A stretch of DNA of 31,745 bases from assembly GCA_036009105.1 (NCBI GenBank), contig DASYMJ010000142.1:1-31745 (forward strand). The letters run 5' to 3'. Every line of letters begins with the position of its first letter. Position 1 is the stretch's first letter. Position numbers and translations under genes: made by a program. This DNA is from JAFAVZ01 sp036009105 (lineage in GTDB: Bacteria; Acidobacteriota; Thermoanaerobaculia; Gp7-AA8). Below the pieces are notes generated by a model. That model saw only the letters and a program-made list of their open reading frames with translations, was not told the origin of the DNA and ran no database searches. This document shows positions 8,017-16,707 of this stretch, one piece after another.

Positions 8017-8090
8017 AAATGTAGGGCCGGCTCTCAGCCGGCCCAATCGATGCGTGATGGCTGGGCCGGCTGAGAGCCGGCCCCGCATTA
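8014..8090. repeat. Intergenic palindromic repeat, family C, copy 2
   Basis: Hairpins at 8024-8044 and 8063-8083 show the same GGGCCGGCT/AGCCGGCCC architecture as copy 1. The element begins with TGA, the stop of the cysteine-rich gene, and fills the gap between two convergent genes, ending six bases before the stop of the minus-strand peptidase. Here it could act as a two-way transcription barrier. Confidence 0.93.
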
Positions 8091-8096
8091 GCAGCC

Positions 8097-9596
8097 CTAC
8101 TGCGCGTCCCGGATGAACTTCACGATGCCGTCTCTGAGCCGCTGGTGGGCCTTGCGGTCGATGTACATCATGTGGCCGGCTTCGTAGTAGTCCATGGTCA
8201 CGTTCTTGCGCAGCTCCGGGTCGAGGCCCATGCGCGCGAACGTGTAGCGGGTGGCGGCGAACGGCGTGGCCAGGTCGTAGTAGCCGTTGGCCACGAACAC
8301 CTTCAGGGCCGGGTTCTCGCTCATCGCCTCGCGCAGCGTCTCCGCCACGTCGACGTAGCGGTTGCTGTTGCGGTCGTAGCTCCAGGGGCGCACCCGGTCG
8401 GTCAGGATCTCGTACGGCAGGTCGCTCTCGAACTTGAGGTCGCGGCGGAGGTAGTCGTTCAGCACCGCGGTGTACTCGCCCATGATGGCGGCCATGGAGG
8501 GATCGAACTCCGGGCGCTCGCCGGCGGCGTCGATGTCGATGCCGGAGAAGCGCGCGTCGAGGCGGCCCACCGTGCGGCGCTTCTCGCGCAGCAGCTCCTT
8601 GTCGAAGCGCTCGATGCGCACGCGCAGGTTCGTCTGCTCGATGTACTGCGCGGAGAGGCCGGTCAGGCGGGCCAGCTTCTGCACGGTGGTCTGCCGCTCG
8701 GCGTCGGAGATGCGGTCGCCTTTCATCAGCGCCGCGGTGTAGTCGCCCAGGGCGAAGGCCTCCGATTCGGCGACTGCTTTTTCCAGGCCGCCTGACTGCA
8801 GGTCGGGGGGCAACTTCTTGTGATACCAGGCCGTGGCCGTGTAGGTGGGGAGGAAGAGGATGTACGGCAGGTCGTTGCCGCTGTCGAAGCGCGCGGTCTG
8901 GAAGTTGAGGATGGACGACATGAGGATGATGCCGTTCACGTAGAAGCCCTGCTCCTGCAGCCAGCCGGAGAGGCCGGCCGCGCGCGTGGTGCCGTACGAC
9001 TCGCCGGCCAGGAACTTGGCGGAGATCCAGCGCTGGTTGCGCGTGGTCCAGAGGCGGATGAACTCGCCCACCGACTTGATGTCCGCATCGACGCCGTGGA
9101 ACTTCTGGTCGTCCTTCGGCGGGATGGCGCGCGAGTAGCCGGTCGTCACCGGATCGATGAAGACCAGGTCGGAGACGTCGAGGATGGAGAGGTCGTTGTC
9201 GACCGTCTTGTACGGCGGCGTGGCCGCGCTGCCCGCGTCATCCTTGTAGACCACCCGCTTCGGCCCCAGGGCGCCCATGTGCAGCCAGACGGACGAGGAG
9301 CCGGGCCCGCCGTTGAAGGTGAAGGTCACCGGCCGCCTGGCCGGATCGGCGCCGTCTTTGGTGTAGGCCACGAAGAAGATGCTGGCCCGCGCCGTGCCGT
9401 CCTCGTCCCGCATGATCATCGTGCCGGCGCGCGAGGTGTACTTGATCGCCTCGCCGCCGATGGTGATGCTGTGCGAGGTGGTGACGATGTTGTCCTTCGC
9501 ATCCTGCTTCGGCGCGGGGGCTTCCTTCTTGTCGCTGCTTTCCTGGGCGAAGAGCGAGGTGCCGGCGAGGAGCAACGCAACGAACAGACGTTTCAT
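8097..9596 (-). CDS. Exported S10 family serine carboxypeptidase-like protein
   Basis: 499 residues with a signal peptide (MKRLFVALLLAGTSLFAQ). The oxyanion region TFNGGPGSSSVWLHMG and the nucleophile elbow AGESYGTTR are diagnostic of peptidase family S10 (alpha/beta hydrolase fold). The catalytic triad is readable as S200 in GESYG, D441 in NGYYDLATPF and H475 in EAGHMMY. S10 enzymes remove C-terminal residues from peptides at acid pH; bacterial members are periplasmic and little studied. I chose the ATG at 9596 for its signal peptide and an upstream purine-rich GAAAGGAAG; the longer frame to 9650 adds an implausible leader. It lies 67 bases downstream of the VWA gene on the same strand and may be cotranscribed with it. 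Confidence 0.92.
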   Translation of the reverse strand: MKRLFVALLLAGTSLFAQESSDKKEAPAPKQDAKDNIVTTSHSITIGGEAIKYTSRAGTMIMRDEDGTARASIFFVAYTKDGADPARRPVTFTFNGGPGSSSVWLHMGALGPKRVVYKDDAGSAATPPYKTVDNDLSILDVSDLVFIDPVTTGYSRAIPPKDDQKFHGVDADIKSVGEFIRLWTTRNQRWISAKFLAGESYGTTRAAGLSGWLQEQGFYVNGIILMSSILNFQTARFDSGNDLPYILFLPTYTATAWYHKKLPPDLQSGGLEKAVAESEAFALGDYTAALMKGDRISDAERQTTVQKLARLTGLSAQYIEQTNLRVRIERFDKELLREKRRTVGRLDARFSGIDIDAAGERPEFDPSMAAIMGEYTAVLNDYLRRDLKFESDLPYEILTDRVRPWSYDRNSNRYVDVAETLREAMSENPALKVFVANGYYDLATPFAATRYTFARMGLDPELRKNVTMDYYEAGHMMYIDRKAHQRLRDGIVKFIRDAQ

Positions 9597-9663
9597 GCGG
9601 CGGGTGCTTCCTTTCGAGGTGTGTACTAGCGGGCGAAGGCCGACTTCCAAGAGGCCGCGCGTT

Positions 9664-11340
9664 TCATTCCGCGAACACTTTCGTCCTGGCGAATCCGGAG
9701 GTATTGGTGAGCTGGTCGACCACGCCCACCGAGAGGATGTTCTCCCCCTTGCCGATCAACACCTGCGAGTGCAGGACGAGAGGGTACTGCTGGGCGACCA
9801 TCGCCTTGTACGTCTCCGGCGGCACCCGCAGCGCCTCGCTGCGCCGCGCCACCGGGGAGAGCGATCCCACCGGCGTGCCCGCGGCGATGTAGATGGTGAA
9901 GCCGCCCGAGACCTTGTCGCCGTCCGGCAGCGCGGTGATGCCGGAGGATGGGAAAGAGATGTCGAGCATCACCTTGAAGGTTCCCCGGCCGTCCGGCTCC
10001 GGCACGCCGATCTTCAGCGTCACCGGGATGTTGCCCGAGGAGACGGGGTGGACCAGGTTCGCGATGACGCTGTCGCCCACCTGCTCGTCGGCGGAGCGGA
10101 CGACGTAGCTCTTGCGGGAGCGCACCCGGTACGCGCCGTTCTTCGCCTTCACCACCACGCTGTGCTCGCCCGGCTTGTCGTCCCGGTCGGAGCGGTAGCC
10201 GATGGAGTAGTAGGCGGAGAGGTCGCTGGTCACGCTCTGCAGCGCGGTGTCGAAGTTCCACGTCTTCGCCACCATCGTGCCGCCGGTCACCTGGGCCAGC
10301 GTGGCCAGCGCCGTGGCCGAGCTGGCCGTGGCCACGAACTCCCGCCCCTCGGCGCCCGGATCGTTGTCCACCGACTCCGGATACATGGTGTACATCGTCA
10401 CCCCCACCGCGTTCGCGTGGCGGGCAATGCGCGCGATCTCGTCCGACTGCGGCTTGAGGCGGTTGACCGCCGAGCCGGCGAAGAGCTCGAAGTTCGGGAC
10501 GGCGCCGGCGAGCTGCTGGAAGATCTCGATGCCCGGCCGCTCCGGGAGGTAGGAGCCGGCGAAGACCATCACCTTGCGCCCTTCGATGCCGCCCAGGGAG
10601 GTGAGCATCAGGTGCATGCTCTGGAAGAGCGCGCGCTGCTCGTTGCGCACCTCCTCGGCCCAGATGGTGGCGTAGGAGGTGAGCTTGTCCATGACCGCCT
10701 TCGCCGGCAGGCTGGTGTCGGCCTGCGTCTGGCGCGGCGAGCGGCGGGCGATGGTGTTGCGGTAGTCCTCCATCGCCGTGTTCATGATCCGGTACTGCTC
10801 GGTCTTGAGCGAGGCGCCGGACGGCGTCCGTTTGGAGAGCACGTCGAAGGCGCGCAGCACCGCGGCCTTGTCGGAGGTGAACGGCGTGATGATCTCCATC
10901 CGCCGGTTCCAGGTGACGACCGTGGCTTCGTCCGCCGGCTGCATCTGCGACTCGACGAAGTGGCGCATGGAGCTGAGCACGCCGGTCCGCTCCAGGCCGA
11001 GGGAGAAGCTGTCCAGGAAGAAGACGAAGCGGCGCCGCCGCCGCTCCTCCGGCACCTCCGCCTGCGCGGTCGGTCCCGCGGCAGCGATGTCGCCCTGCTG
11101 CGCGCGCATCTCGTAGAAGTTCGAGATCGGCTGCGCCTTGCCGTCCTCCAGGACGAGGAAGTCGTCCCTGGTCAGGCCCACGACCGGCTTGCCGGCGCGG
11201 TCGGTCACCACGACGTCGACGTTCGTGACCCGCACTTCGATCTTTTCGAGATAAGGCGTCTGGGCGAGGAGGGGGAGGGAGATGACAGCGAGCACGGCCG
11301 CGTATACCGCCCTGTTGTCACGCATCTGCCAAAAGTACAT
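9664..11340 (-). CDS. Exported VWFA-related Acidobacterial-domain protein
   Basis: 558 residues. A signal peptide (about residues 6-27, ending LPLLAQ) is followed by a beta-rich region with VDVVVTDRAGKPVVGLTRDDFLVLEDG. This is the opening of the 'VWFA-related Acidobacterial domain' family. A Rossmann-like vWA segment then starts at RFVFFLDSFSLG. The MIDAS motif is degenerate (D-S-F-S instead of D-x-S-x-S), so metal-dependent ligand binding is uncertain. The last 180 residues are beta-rich with no domain I recognise. The family is expanded in Acidobacteriota and its role is unknown. The ATG at 11340 is supported by a TACACT box (11352-11347) ending six bases upstream; the alternative ATG at 11325 would give a more conventional signal peptide. 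It is divergent from the propeller gene. Confidence 0.88.
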   Translation of the reverse strand: MYFWQMRDNRAVYAAVLAVISLPLLAQTPYLEKIEVRVTNVDVVVTDRAGKPVVGLTRDDFLVLEDGKAQPISNFYEMRAQQGDIAAAGPTAQAEVPEERRRRRFVFFLDSFSLGLERTGVLSSMRHFVESQMQPADEATVVTWNRRMEIITPFTSDKAAVLRAFDVLSKRTPSGASLKTEQYRIMNTAMEDYRNTIARRSPRQTQADTSLPAKAVMDKLTSYATIWAEEVRNEQRALFQSMHLMLTSLGGIEGRKVMVFAGSYLPERPGIEIFQQLAGAVPNFELFAGSAVNRLKPQSDEIARIARHANAVGVTMYTMYPESVDNDPGAEGREFVATASSATALATLAQVTGGTMVAKTWNFDTALQSVTSDLSAYYSIGYRSDRDDKPGEHSVVVKAKNGAYRVRSRKSYVVRSADEQVGDSVIANLVHPVSSGNIPVTLKIGVPEPDGRGTFKVMLDISFPSSGITALPDGDKVSGGFTIYIAAGTPVGSLSPVARRSEALRVPPETYKAMVAQQYPLVLHSQVLIGKGENILSVGVVDQLTNTSGFARTKVFAE

Positions 11341-11346
11341 CCAGGC

Positions 11347-11352
11347 AGTGTA
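11347..11352 (-). promoter_or_regulatory. Putative -10 box of a leaderless promoter for the VWA gene
   Basis: On the minus strand the hexamer is TACACT, ending six bases before the ATG at 11340. There is no Shine-Dalgarno sequence between the two and no clear -35. The same spacing recurs at four other genes in the window. Confidence 0.4.
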
Positions 11353-11410
11353 ACGTTGCAGTCACAAGGGCGACGGGCTCAGCGCTCGTTCCGTAAGGTG
11401 TCCCGACTCT

Positions 11411-12466
11411 ATGCGCCGACTCTTCCTCCTCCTGCTCTCGCTGTTGCTGCTCTCCACCGCCGCCCTGGCCGCCCCCCGCCGCCGCGTCGTTTTCCAGCCG
11501 TGCTCCCTCATCACCGGGACGCCGGGCGTCACGATCACGCGCAACGAGGGGCTGACCCTCACGCCGGACGCCGAGCCGCTGACCGGCGTGGGCTACACCT
11601 ACGGCCTCGCCGCGCTCGACGCTTCGACGCTGCTCTCGTGGCACAAGGACACCCTGTCGATCTCCACCGACGGCGGCTGCTCCTGGCGCGCGCTCGGCTC
11701 CTGGGAGACCGACTTCCCGCCGACCATCACCTCCGCGGGCGGCGGCCGCGCCTTCGCCTGGTCGGACAACCGGGAGTTCCTGCTCCGCTATGACGCGCGC
11801 GGCGCGCAGGTGCTGAGGGCGCCGGCCGTGATCGTGGGCCTCGCCGCGCAAGGCGATCACGTGCGCCTCGGCGATGCCGATGGCAACCTGTGGGACAGCA
11901 TCGACGGCGGCGATTCGTTCGCCGCCATCAGCCGCCTGCCGCTCGCCTCGCCGACCTTCGCCTACCGCTTCGCGTTCGATCCGGCCAGCCTCGACCACAT
12001 CATCGCCGGCACGGCCAGCCAGGGCGCGTTCGTCACCTTCGACGGCGGCCGCAACTGGACCCGCACCTCGCTCGGGGACGGGTACAACGTGATGAACTTC
12101 GCCATCTCGCCGGCCGATCGGAACGTGGTCTGGGCCATGGCCGTCGACGGCCGCAACAGCACGAAGGCGATCCACGGCTCGAAGGATGGCGGCCTCACGT
12201 TCCTGCCGGTGGTGCAGGCCGGCGCTGGCGTGACCATCATCAACCAGCCGGTCATGGCCGCCCACCCGACGAACCCGAACGTCTTCTACTTCGTCTTCGG
12301 CTCGCACTTTCAGAACTACGGCACGGATCTCTTCCGCTACGACACCGTGAGCGGCCTGACCCTGACCCACAACGATCACCACGACATCAATGCGATCGCC
12401 TTCTCCCCGAACGACCCTTCCATCATGTACCTCGGACTGGAGGTGGAGTTCGTTGGTGGCTTCTAG
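11411..12466 (+). CDS. Exported BNR/sortilin-like beta-propeller protein
   Basis: 351 residues with a strong signal peptide (MRRLFLLLLSLLLLSTAALA). The body repeats Asp-box (BNR) type motifs: ISTDGGCSWRALG, DSIDGGDSFAAIS, VTFDGGRNWTRTS and GSKDGGLTFLPVV, i.e. S/T-x-D-G-G-x-[ST]-[WF]. They alternate with strands such as NVVWAMAVD and NVFYFVFGS. These are the signs of a VPS10/sialidase-type propeller without sialidase catalytic residues. Such exported propellers usually bind proteins or glycans. The downstream M20 peptidase starts inside its last codons (11-base overlap), so the two are translated together and may act together outside the cytoplasm. TAAGGT at 11394-11399 could be its -10. Confidence 0.82.
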   Translation: MRRLFLLLLSLLLLSTAALAAPRRRVVFQPCSLITGTPGVTITRNEGLTLTPDAEPLTGVGYTYGLAALDASTLLSWHKDTLSISTDGGCSWRALGSWETDFPPTITSAGGGRAFAWSDNREFLLRYDARGAQVLRAPAVIVGLAAQGDHVRLGDADGNLWDSIDGGDSFAAISRLPLASPTFAYRFAFDPASLDHIIAGTASQGAFVTFDGGRNWTRTSLGDGYNVMNFAISPADRNVVWAMAVDGRNSTKAIHGSKDGGLTFLPVVQAGAGVTIINQPVMAAHPTNPNVFYFVFGSHFQNYGTDLFRYDTVSGLTLTHNDHHDINAIAFSPNDPSIMYLGLEVEFVGGF

Positions 12467-13904
12467 GCTCGCCGCCTTTTTTCTCCTGCTGATCGCGCTG
12501 CCGCTGCATGCAGCCTCCGACGCCGCCCGTGCCGCGCGCACGTGGCGCACCGCGCACGAGCAGGAGATCGTGGGCGAGCTGGTCGAGCTGCTGAAGATCC
12601 CGAACCTCGCCTCCGATCAGGCGAACATCGGCCGCAACGCGGACGCGATCGTCGCTCTCTTCGCGAAGCGCGGCATCGCGGCCCGCCAGTTGCGGGTGGA
12701 AGGCGCGCCGCCCCTCGTCATCGCGCAGGTATCGTCGAACGCGAAACAGACCATCGCCTTCTACGCGCACTACGACGGCCAGCCGGTCGACCCGGCGCAG
12801 TGGACCACGCCGCCCTGGCAGCCGGTGGTGAAGGACGGCTTCGTCTATGCCCGCTCGGCCAGCGACGACAAGGCGCCCATCATCGGCTTCCTCGCCGCTC
12901 TCGACGCCCTGCGCGCCGCGAAGATCTCGCCTTCGGTCAACCTTCTGTTCGTGTTCGAAGGCGAGGAGGAAGCGGGCTCGCCGCATCTTGCGCAATACCT
13001 GGAGAAGTTCGCGGACGACCTGAAGGCGGAGGCCTGGGTGCTCTGCGACGGCCCGGTCCATCAGAGCCGGCGGATGCAGCTCTTCTTCGGTGCGCGCGGC
13101 ATCACGGACGCGGAGCTCACCGTCTACGGCCCGTCGCGCGCGCTGCACAGCGGCCACTACGGCAACTGGGCGCCGAACCCGATCGTGACCCTGACCCACC
13201 TGATCGACAGCATGCGCGACACGGAGGGGCGGATCCTGATCGACCACTTCTACGACGACATCACGCCGCTCACCCCCGCCGAGCGCTCCGCCCTGGCCGC
13301 CATCCCGGACGTCGATGCGAGCCTTCGCCGCGAGCTCGCTCTCGGCCGCACGGAAGGCAACGGCAAGGCGCTCAACGAGCAGATTCTGCTGCCCGCCCTC
13401 AACCTGCGCGGCATCGCCTCCGGCCGGGTGGGCGAGCAGGCCTCGAACACCATCAACACCGAGGCCCGGGCGTCGATCGATTTCCGCCTCGTGCCGGCGC
13501 AGACTCCGGAGTCGGTGCGCGCCAAAGTGGAGGCGCACCTCACGAAGCTCGGCTTCTTCATCGTGCGCGACACGCCCGACGCCGCCACGCGCCTGGCTCA
13601 CCGGAACGTGGTCAAGCTCACCTGGGGCCCCGGCTACCCCCCCGCCCGTACCCCCCTCGACCTCCCCATTGCGAAGCGCGCCTTCACCCTCATGACCGAG
13701 GCCACCGGCGTGGAGCCGGTGCGCATGCCGTCGCTGGGCGGCAGCATCCCCATGTACCTCTTCCAGCACGGCGGCCGCACGCCCGTGATCGGCCTCCCCA
13801 TCGCCAACCACGACAACAACCAGCACGCCGCCAACGAGAACCTCCGCCTGCAAAACCTGTGGGACGGGATCGAGGTGTACGCCGCCCTGTTCGCGGGGAT
13901 GTGA
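12456..13904 (+). CDS. Exported M20 family metallopeptidase
   Basis: 482 residues. A signal peptide (ASRLAAFFLLLIALPLHA) precedes an M20/M25/M40 dinuclear zinc peptidase. The metal ligands are in place: H105 in YAHYDGQPVD, bridging D137 in SASDDKAP, E170-E171 in FEGEEEAGS (general base and ligand), and H457 in NNQHAANE. A dimerisation/lid domain interrupts the catalytic domain near residues 215-370. Related enzymes are carboxypeptidases or dipeptidases; export suggests nutrient peptide breakdown. The start is a GTG at 12456 (or the adjacent TTG at 12453), preceded by GGAGG at 12439-12443 inside the propeller gene, and the two genes overlap by 11 bases. Repeat B lies three bases after its stop. 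Confidence 0.92.
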   Translation: MASRLAAFFLLLIALPLHAASDAARAARTWRTAHEQEIVGELVELLKIPNLASDQANIGRNADAIVALFAKRGIAARQLRVEGAPPLVIAQVSSNAKQTIAFYAHYDGQPVDPAQWTTPPWQPVVKDGFVYARSASDDKAPIIGFLAALDALRAAKISPSVNLLFVFEGEEEAGSPHLAQYLEKFADDLKAEAWVLCDGPVHQSRRMQLFFGARGITDAELTVYGPSRALHSGHYGNWAPNPIVTLTHLIDSMRDTEGRILIDHFYDDITPLTPAERSALAAIPDVDASLRRELALGRTEGNGKALNEQILLPALNLRGIASGRVGEQASNTINTEARASIDFRLVPAQTPESVRAKVEAHLTKLGFFIVRDTPDAATRLAHRNVVKLTWGPGYPPARTPLDLPIAKRAFTLMTEATGVEPVRMPSLGGSIPMYLFQHGGRTPVIGLPIANHDNNQHAANENLRLQNLWDGIEVYAALFAGM

Positions 13905-13907
13905 GGA

Positions 13908-13977
13908 TAGTTGTTGGTTGTCAGTGATCAGTTGTCGGTAGCCCGACTGACAACCGACAACTGACCACCAACAACTA
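13908..13977. repeat. Intergenic palindromic repeat, family B (TTGTTGGTTGTCAGT type)
   Basis: A 70-base element immediately after the M20 stop codon. TAGTTGTTGGT at 13908-13918 pairs exactly with ACCACCAACAACTA-type sequence at the other end (13964-13977). The inside is made of near-repeats of GTTGTCAGT/GTTGTCGGT and their complements around AGCCCG. It is an imperfect palindrome built from a short repeated word, of a type I recall as dispersed in many soil-bacterium genomes. It differs in sequence from families A, C and D. Confidence 0.8.
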
Positions 13978-14032
13978 CTTGGCGTAGAGAAAGAACTGCA
14001 TAGTTCCATACTCTCCTCGGAGGAAAATGGAT

Positions 14033-15382
14033 ATGCACCCCGCTCTTCGTCTGCTCCTGCTTCTGGCCCTGCTCATTGCCGTTCCCGCCCTGGCCACCGA
14101 CGTCTCCACCCTCGCCTACAGCGGCGCGGGGACCAGCGGCAGTCCGTGGCTCGTCCACGTCAGCGCCATCAACGCGCTGGCGGACGGCTCAAAGGTCTAC
14201 TTCCCGGCCGGCGTCTACACCATCGACGGCACCGTCACCATCCGCCCGCAGTGGCACATCTATGGCGACGGCATTCAGAACTCGATCATCCACACCAACC
14301 AGACCGGAGACGCCTTCCAGCACGCCGGCACCTTCAACATCGGCCCCTACACCATGGAGAATTACATCCACGATTTCTCGATCTACTGCGACAACGGCTC
14401 CAGCACCGGCGCGGCCATCGACGACGAGGCGGGCGCGTACCTCTCCATCGAGCGCGTGCGGACGCAGGGCTTCAAATACGCCGTCGTCTTCGATCAGACC
14501 GAGACGTCCGTCGTCTCGGAATGCATCTTCGACTCGTACCTCACGGCCGGCCTCTGGCTGGTCAATGGGAATGACCATGCCGGCGGCACGGTCGCCCGGC
14601 GGTTCACGAACGTGATCACCATCCGCAACTCGCAGTTCAACGTGGGGGAGAGCTCGAGTGCGATCGGCATCCTGGACGACGGCGGCGGCAACCATCGCAT
14701 CATCGGCAACAACTTCGAGTATGGCGGCGCGATGATCAAAGCCGCGGGCGTGATCGGCCTGGTGATCGAGAACAACAGCAGCGAGGCGCATCTGGCCGTG
14801 CCGCTCGTGCTCGCGTCGCGCTCGCAGGCGGGAGCGAACGTCGGGCCGACCAAGAGCTTCCTCATCACCGGGAACACCTTCGCCGACGTGACCAGCGCGC
14901 ACATCTCCCTGGAGTACGCGTACGGCGGGGAGATCACGAACAACTACTTCACCCAGTACACCTGCACCAGCCCCTGCGTCGGCACGGCCATCGTCTTCTC
15001 CGGAGGCAGCGCCGCGCCGATTGCGCACGTCCGCGTGCAGGGGAACACCAAGGGGCTGACCAATTCCGGCGACTGGTCGGAAGGGGCCCTCACCTCCGCG
15101 CCGTTCATCGGCGGCTGGACCAACACCCTCAATCAGAACAGCATCCTGCAGAAGACGGAGACGTACGTCGCCTCCGCTGCCGCCGCCGGCACCGTGACCG
15201 TGACGCCGGCGCAGCCGGCCGGGCTGGAAGGCATCTCCAACGGCACCGTCCTCTATTGCGTCAATGCCGACGGCAGCAACGGGGAAGACGTCACCGTGTC
15301 GAGCGTCAACACCGGAGCCGGCACCTTCCAGGTCACGCTCGCCAGCTCGAAGTCGGCGAACTGGTTGATTTTCGGCAACTGA
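14033..15382 (+). CDS. Exported right-handed beta-helix (pectate-lyase-superfamily) protein
   Basis: About 449 residues with a signal peptide (MHPALRLLLLLALLIAVPALA). The opening GAGTSGSPWLVHVSAINALADGSKVYFPAGVYTIDGTVTI is typical of the pectate_lyase_3/tailspike-like solenoid. Rungs follow with the usual asparagine ladders: IRNSQFNVGESS, IIGNNFEYGG, VIENNSSEAH, LITGNTFADV and ITNNYFTQYT. There is no recognisable catalytic triad, so lyase activity is not established; it may bind or cut a polysaccharide. The last 85 residues form a separate beta-rich domain. GGAGG at 14019-14023 decides the start: it is 9 bases from the ATG at 14033 but only 3 from the ATG at 14027, so the later one is preferred. 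Confidence 0.83.
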   Translation: MHPALRLLLLLALLIAVPALATDVSTLAYSGAGTSGSPWLVHVSAINALADGSKVYFPAGVYTIDGTVTIRPQWHIYGDGIQNSIIHTNQTGDAFQHAGTFNIGPYTMENYIHDFSIYCDNGSSTGAAIDDEAGAYLSIERVRTQGFKYAVVFDQTETSVVSECIFDSYLTAGLWLVNGNDHAGGTVARRFTNVITIRNSQFNVGESSSAIGILDDGGGNHRIIGNNFEYGGAMIKAAGVIGLVIENNSSEAHLAVPLVLASRSQAGANVGPTKSFLITGNTFADVTSAHISLEYAYGGEITNNYFTQYTCTSPCVGTAIVFSGGSAAPIAHVRVQGNTKGLTNSGDWSEGALTSAPFIGGWTNTLNQNSILQKTETYVASAAAAGTVTVTPAQPAGLEGISNGTVLYCVNADGSNGEDVTVSSVNTGAGTFQVTLASSKSANWLIFGN

Positions 15383-15394
15383 AAGCCGCTCACC

Positions 15395-15433
15395 GTATGA
15401 GGGGTCGTACACTCTCCGTACGATCCCTCATAC
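15395..15433. repeat. 16-bp inverted repeat with 7-base loop (terminator-like)
   Basis: GTATGAGGGGTCGTAC (15395-15410) and GTACGATCCCTCATAC (15418-15433) pair with one mismatch across ACTCTCC. It stands 12 bases after the stop of the beta-helix gene and before the Omp85 gene. No T-run follows, so termination would have to be non-canonical. It may also be a member of another dispersed repeat family. Confidence 0.7.
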
Positions 15434-15513
15434 ACTCCCCGGCGATGCCCCACGCCGAATCAAGCACTTACGGGCGATTTTCATGGCACCGGCCTCGCCC
15501 TCATGGCCCGGTC

Positions 15514-16707
15514 ATGAAAAAGATCCTCATCCTCCTTTTCCTCCTCCCGGCCTTGCCGCTGCACGCCCAGGAGCCGGTGCGCTTCTTCATCGAGCGCATC
15601 GAGCTGCGCAACCTCCACCGCGCCGGCCGCGAGATCATCCTCAGCGAAGGGCGGCTGCATGAAGGCGCCGTCTACACCGAGGCCGACCTGCATGACGCGA
15701 ACGACCGCATCGAGCGGCTGCCTTTCATCCTCGACGCGCAGTTCTCGCTGGAGAAAGGCTCCCAGCGCGACGCCTACGTGCTCGTCATCGCCCTCAACGA
15801 GACGCGCTCGTTCTTCTACGGCCTCGACCTGGTCGCCTATCACTCCAACGACGAACAGGTGAACGTCGAGCCGGAGGAGGCCGGCGTCTCCGGCATCGGG
15901 TTCCGCTGGTTCGCCGGGCGGCGCGGCATGTTCCACGTAGCTTTGGGCAGCGCCCGGGAGTACTCCAGCACGAACGCCAGGCAGACCGGCACGGTGGAGG
16001 CGGGCTACACGCAATACGGCCTGTTCGGCAGCGATGCCTTCGCCTCCATCAGCGTGGCGGCCCCCATCGACGGCGACCAGCTGCAGGCGCTGCCGCAGGT
16101 CACCCTGGGCATCCCGCTCACGCGCACCCAGACGCTCACCTCCTCCTTCACCTCCACCAACTTCGAGTCGACCACGCACGACCACTACCGCCGCAAGGCG
16201 CTGCGCATGGAGTGGTCGCACAACACCACGAACAACCCGTTCTTCCCCACCCGCGGCACGCTGCTCTCCGCCGGCCCGCTCTTCGCCGCGGACGATGCGA
16301 CTTACGTCCGCTTCAACCGCGACACCACCCACGATGAGCTGATCCACGAGAAGACGCACACCGTCGGCCTCAGTCTCGTTGCGGCGCATTACTGGGAGCT
16401 TTCCGAGCGCAACTCGGTATCGCTGCGCGGCGAAGCGGACCTGCGCCGCACCACCGGCAAGCGCAACGAGCTCGATCTGGAGGACGACTACACCCCGAGC
16501 TCCGTGCGCGCCGCCTGGTCGCGATCGCTGTGGAGCCAGGAGCGGGTGGCCGAGGACGGAGACATGCGCCTCGAGGCGTCCCTGCGCTACATGACCGGGC
16601 GCAAGGACTACCAGTTCGTCCGCAATCACTCGACCTTCGCGAACATCGCCTGGGTGCGCCGCAACGCGTGGGGCACCATGCGCCTCGGAGTGGGGTACGC
16701 ATGGTGA
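15514..16707 (+). CDS. Small Omp85/BamA-like outer membrane protein (one POTRA plus barrel)
   Basis: 397 residues with a signal peptide (MKKILILLFLLPALPLHAQ). Residues about 20-95 match a single POTRA domain: FFIERIELRNLHRA, then REIILSEGRLHEGAVYTEADL, then DANDRIERLPFILDAQFSLE. The rest is rich in alternating hydrophobic/aromatic strands ending in an aromatic residue (LGVGYAW), as in outer membrane barrels, and includes NNPFFPTRGTLLSAG, the usual 'NP.fPt+G' block of the bacterial surface antigen domain. It is much smaller than BamA (five POTRAs), so it is probably an accessory Omp85 protein for assembly or transport, not BamA itself. Its stop overlaps the next gene's start by seven bases (ATGGTGA). 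A four-codon frame (ATG at 15503) ends across its start codon. Confidence 0.82.
   Translation: MKKILILLFLLPALPLHAQEPVRFFIERIELRNLHRAGREIILSEGRLHEGAVYTEADLHDANDRIERLPFILDAQFSLEKGSQRDAYVLVIALNETRSFFYGLDLVAYHSNDEQVNVEPEEAGVSGIGFRWFAGRRGMFHVALGSAREYSSTNARQTGTVEAGYTQYGLFGSDAFASISVAAPIDGDQLQALPQVTLGIPLTRTQTLTSSFTSTNFESTTHDHYRRKALRMEWSHNTTNNPFFPTRGTLLSAGPLFAADDATYVRFNRDTTHDELIHEKTHTVGLSLVAAHYWELSERNSVSLRGEADLRRTTGKRNELDLEDDYTPSSVRAAWSRSLWSQERVAEDGDMRLEASLRYMTGRKDYQFVRNHSTFANIAWVRRNAWGTMRLGVGYAW

Noticed and set aside
14033..15382. Active pectate lyase
   Set aside because: The beta-helix rungs are clear but no catalytic residues of pectate lyases could be picked out.
15395..15433. Classical Rho-independent terminator after the beta-helix gene
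   Set aside because: The 16-bp stem is present but no T-run follows on either side, so I kept it only as an inverted repeat.
15440..15513. Sigma-54 (-24/-12) promoter before the Omp85-like gene
   Set aside because: I looked for GG-N10-GC elements with the flanking consensus and found nothing convincing.
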